Positions 28,330 through 36,156 of a DNA stretch of 64,000 nucleotides are shown piece after piece (within the stretch, counting starts at the first letter, position 1; each line of letters opens with the position of its first letter). The position numbers were made by a program, and so were the translations under genes. This DNA is from an uncultured Planctomycetota bacterium (lineage in GTDB: Bacteria > Planctomycetota > Phycisphaerae > Phycisphaerales > UBA5793): NCBI GenBank assembly GCA_900696685.1, contig CAADHA010000056.1:31688-95687 (forward strand), written 5' to 3'. Under the pieces are notes generated by a model, which made no database searches, had not been told where the DNA came from, and saw only the letters and a list, made by a program, of their open reading frames with translations.

Positions 28330-29307
28330 CTATTCCTTCGGCACAACGACGAGGAAACTGCGCTGGCGGACCTGGCGGACCTGGCCGTCGAGGCCGGTGA
28401 TGCGCTCCTCGATCGTCCGCCCGTTGTAGGCGTTGTGGGGGAAGCGCTCCTGGAGTGCCTGGACCTCGGGGCTGTAGAGACCCGTCGCCGGATCGACCGC
28501 GCCTTCTGCAAAGACGCCCACGCATACATGGCTGCGGTTGGGACCGTGGTAATAGAAGGCCAGTTCGTTCTGCGCGCGAAGTTGAAGCGCGGCCTCCTCG
28601 GCCAGTCGCCGAGCGTCGGCGGCGGTCGTGTCGCGCTCCGCCTCGTAGACGGCGATCTGGAGGGTGTAGAGCGTCTCGACGCCGGGATACAACTTCCGCG
28701 CCTCGGGCAGATTGAGTTCGCGCAAGCGGCCCGTCGGCGTCGCCGAGCCGTGCCGCGCGAGGTAAGCCGTCCGAAAAGGGATCACTCCCCCCACTTCCGT
28801 GGACTTGAACTGGCGCAGGTCCGCCTGAGCCTGCGGCGAACTGCTCGACTCGTAGCGGCCGTAGCGCACGATTGAACCGCGTTCGCTGCTGTCGATCCAC
28901 GCTCCGTTCAGGCCGGTCAAATCGCGGAATGAGCGCATCCACTGCATCGCCTGGTCGCGGTGGTTCGGATCCGTGATCGTGACGAGGACGATGGACCAGC
29001 CCGGAGCAGGGGCCGGGGCCAGATCGGGCATGGCGACGGGCGCGTCGGAAACCGTGAACCGCTCGCCGCCGTCAGGCGTCCAGCGCACAGTGCGCGACGG
29101 CGATTCAGGCGGAGAGCCCTGCTCCGCGTGCATGGGATCCTTCAGTCCGCCTGCGTTCTGGCGCGGGGCGGCTGGCTCGGACTTGTCGCAGCCCGGCATG
29201 GGCATTGCGAGTGGGAGAAGAAGGGCCATGACGAGGGCGCGACCAATAAAAACCCCACCCGCCGTGCGAAGAAGGAGAGCGAAGAAAATGTGATCCCGGC
29301 TTTGCAT
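28330..29307 (-). CDS. Probable lipoprotein with duplicated SPOR-like segments
   Basis: 325-aa exported protein. The N-terminal hydrophobic region (about 19-38) ends in PMPGCDKSE, a weak lipobox with Cys40. Two segments resemble each other and the SPOR pattern (strand-helix-strand): WSIVLVTITDPNHRDQAMQW...GSIVRYGRY at about 103-150, and LYTLQIAVYEAERDTTAADA...VCVGVFAEG at about 215-270. SPOR domains bind denuded peptidoglycan glycans, so cell-wall contact is a reasonable guess, not shown. GGGAGGTGGG precedes ATG 29307. No downstream partner on the strand. Confidence 0.6.
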   Translation of the reverse strand: MQSRDHIFFALLLRTAGGVFIGRALVMALLLPLAMPMPGCDKSEPAAPRQNAGGLKDPMHAEQGSPPESPSRTVRWTPDGGERFTVSDAPVAMPDLAPAPAPGWSIVLVTITDPNHRDQAMQWMRSFRDLTGLNGAWIDSSERGSIVRYGRYESSSSPQAQADLRQFKSTEVGGVIPFRTAYLARHGSATPTGRLRELNLPEARKLYPGVETLYTLQIAVYEAERDTTAADARRLAEEAALQLRAQNELAFYYHGPNRSHVCVGVFAEGAVDPATGLYSPEVQALQERFPHNAYNGRTIEERITGLDGQVRQVRQRSFLVVVPKE

Positions 29308-29331
29308 GTCCCACCTCCCGTTATGTCGCGC

Positions 29332-29361
29332 AAGATATTATGCAGCAATAACTTAGGTCAA
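29332..29361 (-). promoter_or_regulatory. Candidate promoter for the SPOR-like lipoprotein gene
   Basis: On the minus strand TTGACC (29356-29361) is followed after 18 nt by TATCTT (29332-29337), or after 15 nt by TAATAT (29335-29340). It sits 25 nt before ATG 29307 in an unusually AT-rich patch. Confidence 0.45.
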
Positions 29362-29508
29362 AATGCTGATTCAGGGCGAACTTCAAGCAACTTCGACGCG
29401 CCAGTCGATACCATCCTCCGGAGCGGAGAATGCACTGGCCGGCAGTCGGCCGCGCGGGCCCGTTGCCCGCCGACGCCTGTCGCACATCGCGCGAGGAGTT
29501 CTTCGTCC

Positions 29509-29814
29509 ATGAGCGATATCGCTCCACTCGGCGGCGGAATGGTTCCGCCGGTTGATCTGCACCAGTATAGATCGAACGGCTCGGTCGATGCGTCGCGCCT
29601 GCCCGGTTCGCGCGCCGATCGCGAGGAAGACACGATCGAACTCTCGCCGACGGCCCGCCGTCTGCTCCTGCTTGACCGCCTGCTGCACGACCCACCGGTG
29701 CGTGAGGACCTGGTGAACCGGGTGCGCGAGGAGATCGCATCTGGGAAGTACGAGTCGGAAGAGAAGATCGATCGTGTGATTGACGAGTTGTGGATCGATC
29801 TCTACGGGCCGTGA
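29509..29814 (+). CDS. FlgM-like anti-sigma-28 factor
   Basis: 101-aa protein. The first half is low-complexity and likely disordered (MSDIAPLGGGMVPPVDLHQYR...). The C-terminal half, RLLLLDRLLHDPPVREDLVNRVREEIASGKYESEEKIDRVIDEL, matches the FlgM helix pattern 'R---V--I--G-Y--(d)-----A--L' that clamps FliA/sigma-28. GGAG precedes ATG 29509. No flagellar or fliA gene is in the window. It is a single-gene unit ended by the stem-loop at 29888-29917. It could also be a FlgM-related regulator of another sigma factor. Confidence 0.65.
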   Translation: MSDIAPLGGGMVPPVDLHQYRSNGSVDASRLPGSRADREEDTIELSPTARRLLLLDRLLHDPPVREDLVNRVREEIASGKYESEEKIDRVIDELWIDLYGP

Positions 29815-29887
29815 GGCCGAGGTCCGCGCTCGGGGCGGCCGGCGCTGAATGAGGCCGGGGCGTCCGCACAATCTGACAAGCCATCCG

Positions 29888-29917
29888 GGGCCGCGCTTCG
29901 CATCAGCAGCGCGGCCC
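29888..29917 (+). terminator. Rho-independent-type terminator after the flgM-like gene
   Basis: Nine-bp perfect GC stem (arms 29888-29896 and 29909-29917, 12-nt loop) followed by TGTTCTTCG, 74 nt after the stop codon. The T-tract is interrupted. Confidence 0.55.
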
Positions 29918-29982
29918 TGTTCTTCGTGCGGCTGGTTCCGCTGGGCTACACTCTGCGCCCCGGACATTCGTGAGGATGGGTC

Positions 29983-32900
29983 ATGTCACGATTCGCCAGA
30001 TTCGGCGCGTTCCCGTTGATGACGCTTTGCGCCCTTGCGGCCTTTGCAGCGGCACAGCCGCCGCGCGCACCGGCCAACGGTCCGCCGCCCAGCGTGCCTC
30101 GCATTCACGCTCTCGCCAATGCACGCATCATCGTCGGACCCGGTGAGGTCATTGAGAAAGGAACCATCGTGGTGCGCGACGGCGTGATCGAGTACGTCGG
30201 CGCCGAGACGAACATCCCCGCCGATGCTCGCGTCTGGGACCTCGCGGGTCACACCGTTCATGCGGGTTTCATCGATCTTGCGGTGCCGGTTCGTCCTCCG
30301 GCGTCGATGCCGAGTTCGCCCGGCCTGCACTGGAACGGCAAGGTCCGCGCCGAGTTCAGCGCCCTCAACGCCGCGCCGATTGAGCGAGGCATCATCGAGT
30401 CGCTTCACAAGATCGGTTTCACGGCGGCGCAGATCGTGCCGGACACGGGCATTTTCCGCGGAAATGCAGCCACGATCGCCCTCACGGCCGAGGGGGCGGA
30501 AGTGATCATACACCAGGCGCGCGGCGCGCAGGTGGTCCAGTTCGAATCAGGCGGCTGGCGCAGCGACGAGTATCCCGGCTCGCTCATCGGAGCGGTGGCG
30601 CTCGTGCGACAGACGCTCATCGACGCCGACTGGTACGCACACTGCCTGGACATGTACCGTCTCAACCCCATGCACATCGAGCCGCCCGAGCCGAATGACT
30701 CGCTCGCGGCCCTGCGCGGAGTCGTGCGGACCCCGCCGCACCGCGTTTTCTTCAACAGCAGCGATGAACTTGACCTGCTTCGCTTCGCACGCCTGCGCGA
30801 CGAGTTCAATCTCAATGTTTATGTACGCGGCAGCGGAGAGGAGTATCAGCGTCTGGGCGATGTGCTTGAGACCAACGTGCCCATTGTCCTGCCCATCAAC
30901 TTCCCCGGCCCGCCCAAGATCGAGGCGATTGAAGATGCCGACAGCGTCGATCTCCAGACGCTCATGCACTGGGAGCAGGCGCCGACCAACCCGCGCCGCC
31001 TCATCGAGGGCGGGGCCACTGTGGCGCTCACGACCGCCTCGCTGCGTCAGCGCGACAAGTTCCTCGAAAACCTCCGCATGGCGATCAAGGAGGGCTTGAC
31101 GGAGGAGCAGGCGCTCGCCGCCCTCACCACCACGCCGGCGAAGATTCTCGCGCTCGACAAGGTGATGGGCCGCATCGAGCACGGCATGATCGCGCACCTC
31201 GCCGTCATCGAGGGAACGGGCGAACTCTTCGGCAAGGACCGCACCGTCACCGCCCTCTGGGTCAACGGTGACCGCATCGAACTCAAGCCCGCGCCTCCCG
31301 TGAATGTCCTGGGCACGTGGCACGCCTGGCTCAACGAGAACGAGGAAGCCCGCTTCGAACTCGCCATCACCGGCAAGCCTGATGCACCGGAAATCGAAGC
31401 GAAGGCAGGCGAAGCGAAGATCAAGGCCAAGGCCGTCTCATGGCGCGTCGAGCGCCTCAGTTTCGTCCTGCCCGGCCATCTGCACGGCCGCGGCGCATGG
31501 GAGCAATACTCTTGCGTCGTCGAAGGCGATGCGATGCGCGGCGTGATTCGCACCTCCGACGGCCAGGAGACTCGCTGGACCGCCGTGCGTCCCCCCCCCT
31601 CGGACGCGCCTTTGAAGGAAGCAGACGCAGAGGATCACGCAGACGACGGCGCCGAGACGGAGGAGAAGAAGGACGAGAAGGAAGAGCCGTACGAGGCCGC
31701 GCCGGCGCAGTACCCCACTCCGTTGGGCGCCTACGGGCTTCTGGAGCCGCGCGCACGCCCCGAGGCCGTGCTCGTGCGCAATGCGACGGTCTGGACCAGC
31801 GCCGACACCGGCATCCTCGAGCAGACCGACATGCTGGTGCGCAATGGCACGATCGCGCAGATCGGGCGCAACCTGGCGGCGCCCACTGGTGCAGTCATCA
31901 TCGATGCCACGGGAAAGCACCTCACGCCGGGGCTGATCGACTGCCACTCGCACACCGGCATCGACCGCGGCAGCATCAACGAGGGGACGCAGGCGATCAC
32001 GGCCGAAGTTCGCATCAGCGACGCCATTGACCCCGATGACATCAACTGGTACCGACAGCTCGCGGGCGGTCTCACCGCCGCGAATCAACTGCACGGCTCG
32101 GCGAATCCCATCGGCGGGCAGAACTCCGTCGTCAAGATCCGCTGGGGACTCGGCCCGGACCAGTTCCGCTTCGAGGGCGCCAGGGGCGGGATCAAGTTCG
32201 CGCTGGGCGAAAACGTCAAGCAGGCGAACTGGGGCGACAACTACACCTCGCGCTACCCGCAGTCGCGCATGGGCGTCGAGACGCTCATCCGCAGCGCCTT
32301 CATCGCCGCCCGCGATTACGCCGACGCATGGAAGCGCTTCAACGAGGGGGCTGCGACAACCAGGCGCCAGTATCCCCCTCGCCGCGACCTCGAACTCGAA
32401 GCACTCGCCGAGATTCTCGCGGGCGCGAGGCTCGTGCATTGCCACTCCTACCGCCAGGACGAGATTCTCATGCTCATCCGCGTGGCCGACGAGTTCGGCT
32501 TCACGCTCGGTACGTTCCAGCACATTCTTGAGGGCTACAAGGTGGCGAGCGAGATGGCCGCGCACGGAGTGGGCGGGTCGGCCTTCAGCGACTGGTGGGC
32601 GTACAAGTTCGAGGTCTACGACGCCATCCCGTACGCCGGAGCGATCATGCATCATGCCGGCGTGCTCATGAGTTTCAATTCCGACTCCGATGAACTCGCC
32701 CGCCGCATGAACACCGAAGCCTCCAAGGCGGTTCGCTACGGCGGCGTTGAACCGGCCGAGGCCCTCAAGTTCGTCACCATCAATCCCGCCAGGCAACTTG
32801 CCATCGACAATCGCGTCGGCTCGATCGAGGTCGGCAAGGATGCGGACTTCGTCATCTGGTCCGCCTCGCCGCTGAGCACATTCGCCCGCTGCGAGCAGAC

Positions 32901-33198
32901 GTGGATCGACGGGCAGCAGATGTTCAGCATCGAGTCCGATCTGGCTATGCAGCAGGCGGCCAAGGCCGAGCGCCAGCGCCTCATCCAGAAGGTGCTCAAG
33001 CAGAATCTCAAGGATCCGGAGAAGGACGAGAAGAAGACGGAGGAGGAAAAGCCCGCTGCGCCGGCCGAAGAGGGCGACATCCCTCCCGAGCGCCGCGCCC
33101 TGGCGGAACTGATGCGCCGCCGCTATGAACTGGGACTCGATCCCCACTCGTCGCGCCCCGGCGAATGCGGCTGCGGCATCGAGGAGTATCACCAATGA
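29983..33198 (+). CDS. Secreted double amidohydrolase-fold protein
   Basis: 1071-aa secreted fusion of two amidohydrolase-like units. Signal peptide to about residue 24 (...AAFAAAQP). Unit 1 (about 40-440) has the composite beta-sandwich (ARIIVGPGEVIEKGTIVVRDG) but HAGFIDLAVP in place of the metal-binding HxH, so it is probably inactive. A linker (about 440-580) with a charged run (EKKDEKEEP) leads to unit 2 (about 590-1000). Unit 2 is intact: LTPGLIDCHSHTG (HxH), LVHCHSY, GTFQHILEG and SFNSDSDEL (metal Asp). The charged tail ends GECGCGIEEYHQ. GAGGATGGG precedes ATG 29983. The substrate (cyclic amide, peptide or related) is unknown. The gene is followed by a third unit at 33345. Confidence 0.85.
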   Translation: MSRFARFGAFPLMTLCALAAFAAAQPPRAPANGPPPSVPRIHALANARIIVGPGEVIEKGTIVVRDGVIEYVGAETNIPADARVWDLAGHTVHAGFIDLAVPVRPPASMPSSPGLHWNGKVRAEFSALNAAPIERGIIESLHKIGFTAAQIVPDTGIFRGNAATIALTAEGAEVIIHQARGAQVVQFESGGWRSDEYPGSLIGAVALVRQTLIDADWYAHCLDMYRLNPMHIEPPEPNDSLAALRGVVRTPPHRVFFNSSDELDLLRFARLRDEFNLNVYVRGSGEEYQRLGDVLETNVPIVLPINFPGPPKIEAIEDADSVDLQTLMHWEQAPTNPRRLIEGGATVALTTASLRQRDKFLENLRMAIKEGLTEEQALAALTTTPAKILALDKVMGRIEHGMIAHLAVIEGTGELFGKDRTVTALWVNGDRIELKPAPPVNVLGTWHAWLNENEEARFELAITGKPDAPEIEAKAGEAKIKAKAVSWRVERLSFVLPGHLHGRGAWEQYSCVVEGDAMRGVIRTSDGQETRWTAVRPPPSDAPLKEADAEDHADDGAETEEKKDEKEEPYEAAPAQYPTPLGAYGLLEPRARPEAVLVRNATVWTSADTGILEQTDMLVRNGTIAQIGRNLAAPTGAVIIDATGKHLTPGLIDCHSHTGIDRGSINEGTQAITAEVRISDAIDPDDINWYRQLAGGLTAANQLHGSANPIGGQNSVVKIRWGLGPDQFRFEGARGGIKFALGENVKQANWGDNYTSRYPQSRMGVETLIRSAFIAARDYADAWKRFNEGAATTRRQYPPRRDLELEALAEILAGARLVHCHSYRQDEILMLIRVADEFGFTLGTFQHILEGYKVASEMAAHGVGGSAFSDWWAYKFEVYDAIPYAGAIMHHAGVLMSFNSDSDELARRMNTEASKAVRYGGVEPAEALKFVTINPARQLAIDNRVGSIEVGKDADFVIWSASPLSTFARCEQTWIDGQQMFSIESDLAMQQAAKAERQRLIQKVLKQNLKDPEKDEKKTEEEKPAAPAEEGDIPPERRALAELMRRRYELGLDPHSSRPGECGCGIEEYHQ

Positions 33199-33344
33199 CA
33201 TGGACATTCCCTTTCGGCACGACCCGGAGGCCTTGCGCAGGGGAGCGAGCGCAGGCCCACGGCGTGCCCCGCACCACGCGAACGCACCCCACAATTCGCC
33301 GAGCCTCATCGTGGGCGTGGGGGTTTGCTTCAAGGATGATTGAA

Positions 33345-34664
33345 ATGAGTGAGCGCATCAACACGACGGCTCTGACGATCGCCGCCGCTGCGGCGCTGCT
33401 TATCGCCTCACCCGGGCACGCGCAATCGCTACAGATCCCCGGCCGGCCGCAGGAGAAGGCGATCGCCATCGTCAACGCGTCGATCCATCCCGTATCGAGC
33501 GAGTCGATCGAGCGCGGCTTCGTCGTCTTCCGCGACGGGATCATCACAGAGGTCGGCGCCGGCGCCTACGCCGCCGCGGCCGACACGACCGTCATTGATG
33601 CCGCCGGAAAGCACGTCTACCCCGGCCTGATCAGCGCCGACACCACGCTGGGGCTGAGCGAGATTCAGGCCGTCCGGGCGACGAACGATATGAGCGAGAC
33701 CGGCGCGATCACTTCCGAGGTTCGGGCGGTCATTGCGGTCAATCCTGACAGCGCCCTCATTCCGGTGACGCGCGCCAACGGCATCCTCACGGCGCTTGTC
33801 GTGCCGCAGGGCGGAGTAATCTCGGGCTACGCCTCGACCATTCGCCTCGACGGCTGGACGAACGAGGAGATCACCATCGCCGACCGCACCGGGCTGGTCG
33901 TGCGCTGGCCGAACGTGCGGCCGCGCACCGCGTGGTGGATCGAGGAGAGCGAAGAGGAGCAGTTGCGCCGCAGCAAGGAGAGTCTCGGGCGCATCGACCG
34001 CGCCTTCGAGGAAGCGGCAGCGTACAGGCGCGCCCGCAGCGCTGATCCGACATTCCCCATCGACCTGCGCCTTGATTCGATGCTGCCGGCTCTCGACGGG
34101 CACGTCCCGGTCTTCATTCATGCAGGCGATGCGGCGCAGATCCGCTCGGCGATCGCGTGGGCCAACCGGCTGAGTCTGCGGCCGATCATCGTCGGCGGCG
34201 CCGAGGCGGACCAGTGCCTCGACCTGCTCAAGGTGCATGACGTGCCGGTGATCCTCACGGGCACGCACCGAATGCCGCCTCGCAGCGACATGCCGCACGA
34301 CCAGCCGTTCACGCTGCCCCTGCGTCTGCACGAAGCGGGCATCCGCTTCTGCATCGCCAGCGGCGAAGAGCCCGCTCACGAGCGCAGCCTCCCGTACCAC
34401 GCGGCGAAGTCGGCGGCGTACGGCTTGCCGGTCGACGTCGCCCTGCGCTCCGTCACCCTCAGCGCGGCCGAGATCATCGGCGCGGGCAGCGTGCTCGGCT
34501 CGCTCGAACCCGGCAAGTACGCGACTCTCATCATCACCGACGGCAGCCCGCTTGAGATCACGACGCACATCCTCGCCGCGTACATCGACGGCGCGGAAGT
34601 GGACCTCGACAACAAGCAGAAGGCCCTCGATCGCAAGTACCGCCTCCGCTACGGGCAGCCATGA
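33345..34664 (+). CDS. Secreted amidohydrolase-fold protein, metal site degenerate
   Basis: 439-aa secreted protein with signal TTALTIAAAAALLIASPGHA. The beta-sandwich (AIAIVNASIHPVSSESIERGFVVFRDG) and PGLISADTTLG are seen, where PGxxDxHxH would carry the HxH, so the first metal ligands are missing. The late part keeps ...GSVLGSLEPGKYATLIITDGSPLE, typical of the amidohydrolase C-terminal sandwich. AAGGA lies about 8 nt upstream of ATG 33345. A longer in-frame start at 33165 overlaps the preceding gene and lacks a signal. It likely pairs with the product of the preceding gene as a non-catalytic partner. It overlaps murD by 4 nt (ATGA). Confidence 0.75.
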   Translation: MSERINTTALTIAAAAALLIASPGHAQSLQIPGRPQEKAIAIVNASIHPVSSESIERGFVVFRDGIITEVGAGAYAAAADTTVIDAAGKHVYPGLISADTTLGLSEIQAVRATNDMSETGAITSEVRAVIAVNPDSALIPVTRANGILTALVVPQGGVISGYASTIRLDGWTNEEITIADRTGLVVRWPNVRPRTAWWIEESEEEQLRRSKESLGRIDRAFEEAAAYRRARSADPTFPIDLRLDSMLPALDGHVPVFIHAGDAAQIRSAIAWANRLSLRPIIVGGAEADQCLDLLKVHDVPVILTGTHRMPPRSDMPHDQPFTLPLRLHEAGIRFCIASGEEPAHERSLPYHAAKSAAYGLPVDVALRSVTLSAAEIIGAGSVLGSLEPGKYATLIITDGSPLEITTHILAAYIDGAEVDLDNKQKALDRKYRLRYGQP

Positions 34665-36034
34665 CGCAACAGCGGGTCACGGCGATGGGCCTCGGACACT
34701 TCGGCGGCGGCGCGGGAGTGACGCGATGGCTCGTCGAGCACGGCGGCTGCCGCGTGCTGCTCACCGATCTGGCCCCGGCCGATCAACTGACCGACTCGCT
34801 GGATTCGATTCGCGACCTGGTGGACGCCGGCCATGTCGGGCTGCGCCTCGGCGGCCATGATGAACGGGACTTTCGCGAGACCGATCTTGTCGTGGCGAAC
34901 CCCGCCGTGCCCCGGCCGTGGGAGAACCGGTTTCTCAACGCGGCGCGCGAGGCCGGCGTGCCGATCACCACGGAGATCGAACTGCTCATCTCGTCGCTGC
35001 CCGGCCGCGAGCGCATCATCGGCGTGACGGGGACGGCGGGCAAGTCCACGACGAGCGCGATGGTCCACCACATCCTGCAGGTCTGCGGCGGCGCGGCGCA
35101 CCTCGGCGGGAACATCGGCGGCTCACTGCTTGGCGCCGCGATCGGCGCCTCGGACCGGGTCGTGCTTGAACTGTCCAGCGCGATGCTGTGGTGGCTGGGA
35201 GTGGAGAGCGCGTCGTACCCCTGCGCTCCCCTGCGCGGAGCCATCGCGTCGCGGCTGACCGAAGGCGACGCGTGGTCCCCCCACGTCGCCGTTGTAACGA
35301 ACTTCAGCGACAACCACGTCGACTGGCATGGGTCGCTGGCTCACTACCGCGCGAGCAAGCAGCGCCTCCTTTCATGCCAGCCGGCAGGCGATCATGCGAT
35401 CCTCGGACCAGGCCTGCGGGGCTGGGCGACGAATAAGGGCGTCAGTCGCACCGACGTCGCCGCCGATGATCCGCGCCTCGCCGGGATCGACCTGCTCATT
35501 CCCGGCGGGCACAATCGCCTGAATGCGCTGATGGCCGCCGAGGCGTGCTGCGCCGCGGGCGTTCCCGTTGAGCAAGCCGTCGCCGCGCTGGGGAACTTCC
35601 GCGGCCTGCCGCACCGCCTCGAACTCGTCGCGCGAAGCGAAGACGGCCGTCGCTTCTACAACGACTCGAAGTGCACGACTCCCGCCGCCGCCGCGCTCGC
35701 CGTCGAGTCCTTTGATGATCCCGGCCGGCTGCACGTCATCGTCGGCGGCTATGACAAGAAGGCGGACCTCGCGCCGCTGGCAGCGCTGGGTGAGCGCGTT
35801 GCGAGGCTCTATGCGATCGGCGCGGTGGCCGATCGGATTCACGCAATGGCGCGGGCGGGCGCGTGCCTGCACTGCCGCACGCTGGACGTGGCCGTAAAGA
35901 GCGCCATGGCCCGCATGAACGTCGGCGACATCCTGCTGCTCAGCCCCGGCTGCGCCAGTTGGGACCAGTTCACCAACTTCGAGCAGCGCGGACAGCGCTT
36001 CACGCAACTGGTGCGCGAGCGGCTCGCGCTGTAG
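34661..36034 (+). CDS. murD: UDP-N-acetylmuramoyl-L-alanine:D-glutamate ligase
   Basis: 457-aa cytosolic Mur ligase adding D-Glu to UDP-MurNAc-L-Ala in peptidoglycan synthesis. The N-terminal Rossmann domain starts MTQQRVTAMGLGHFGGGAG. The ATP loop IIGVTGTAGKSTTSAM lies at about 120-135. The Mur signature VVTNFSDNHVDWHGS (about 208-222) and the C-terminal YNDSKCTTPAAAALAVESF are diagnostic for MurD. ATG overlaps the preceding stop codon (ATGA), an odd operon with secreted amidohydrolases rather than the usual dcw cluster. Confidence 0.93.
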   Translation: MTQQRVTAMGLGHFGGGAGVTRWLVEHGGCRVLLTDLAPADQLTDSLDSIRDLVDAGHVGLRLGGHDERDFRETDLVVANPAVPRPWENRFLNAAREAGVPITTEIELLISSLPGRERIIGVTGTAGKSTTSAMVHHILQVCGGAAHLGGNIGGSLLGAAIGASDRVVLELSSAMLWWLGVESASYPCAPLRGAIASRLTEGDAWSPHVAVVTNFSDNHVDWHGSLAHYRASKQRLLSCQPAGDHAILGPGLRGWATNKGVSRTDVAADDPRLAGIDLLIPGGHNRLNALMAAEACCAAGVPVEQAVAALGNFRGLPHRLELVARSEDGRRFYNDSKCTTPAAAALAVESFDDPGRLHVIVGGYDKKADLAPLAALGERVARLYAIGAVADRIHAMARAGACLHCRTLDVAVKSAMARMNVGDILLLSPGCASWDQFTNFEQRGQRFTQLVRERLAL

Positions 36035-36156
36035 CGTCGGCAGGGCCTACGCTCCGACGGGCTGACCGAGGGCTGTTCAGCGAATCTCGCCATGCGCTCC
36101 CTGCCGCGCCGTCACTGCTTCTTCGCTCGATCCTCCTCTACAATCTCCCGATCGCC

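Noticed and set aside
2844..31599. Enrichment of nine-base C/G tracts as proof of phase variation
   Set aside because: About four such tracts are expected by chance at this GC content, so the four nine-base tracts alone are not evidence; only the 12-base tract stands out.
31438..33333. 631-codon open frame antisense to the double amidohydrolase
   Set aside because: Shadow of a well-supported gene; composition (repeated A/G/R/E) typical of antisense translation.
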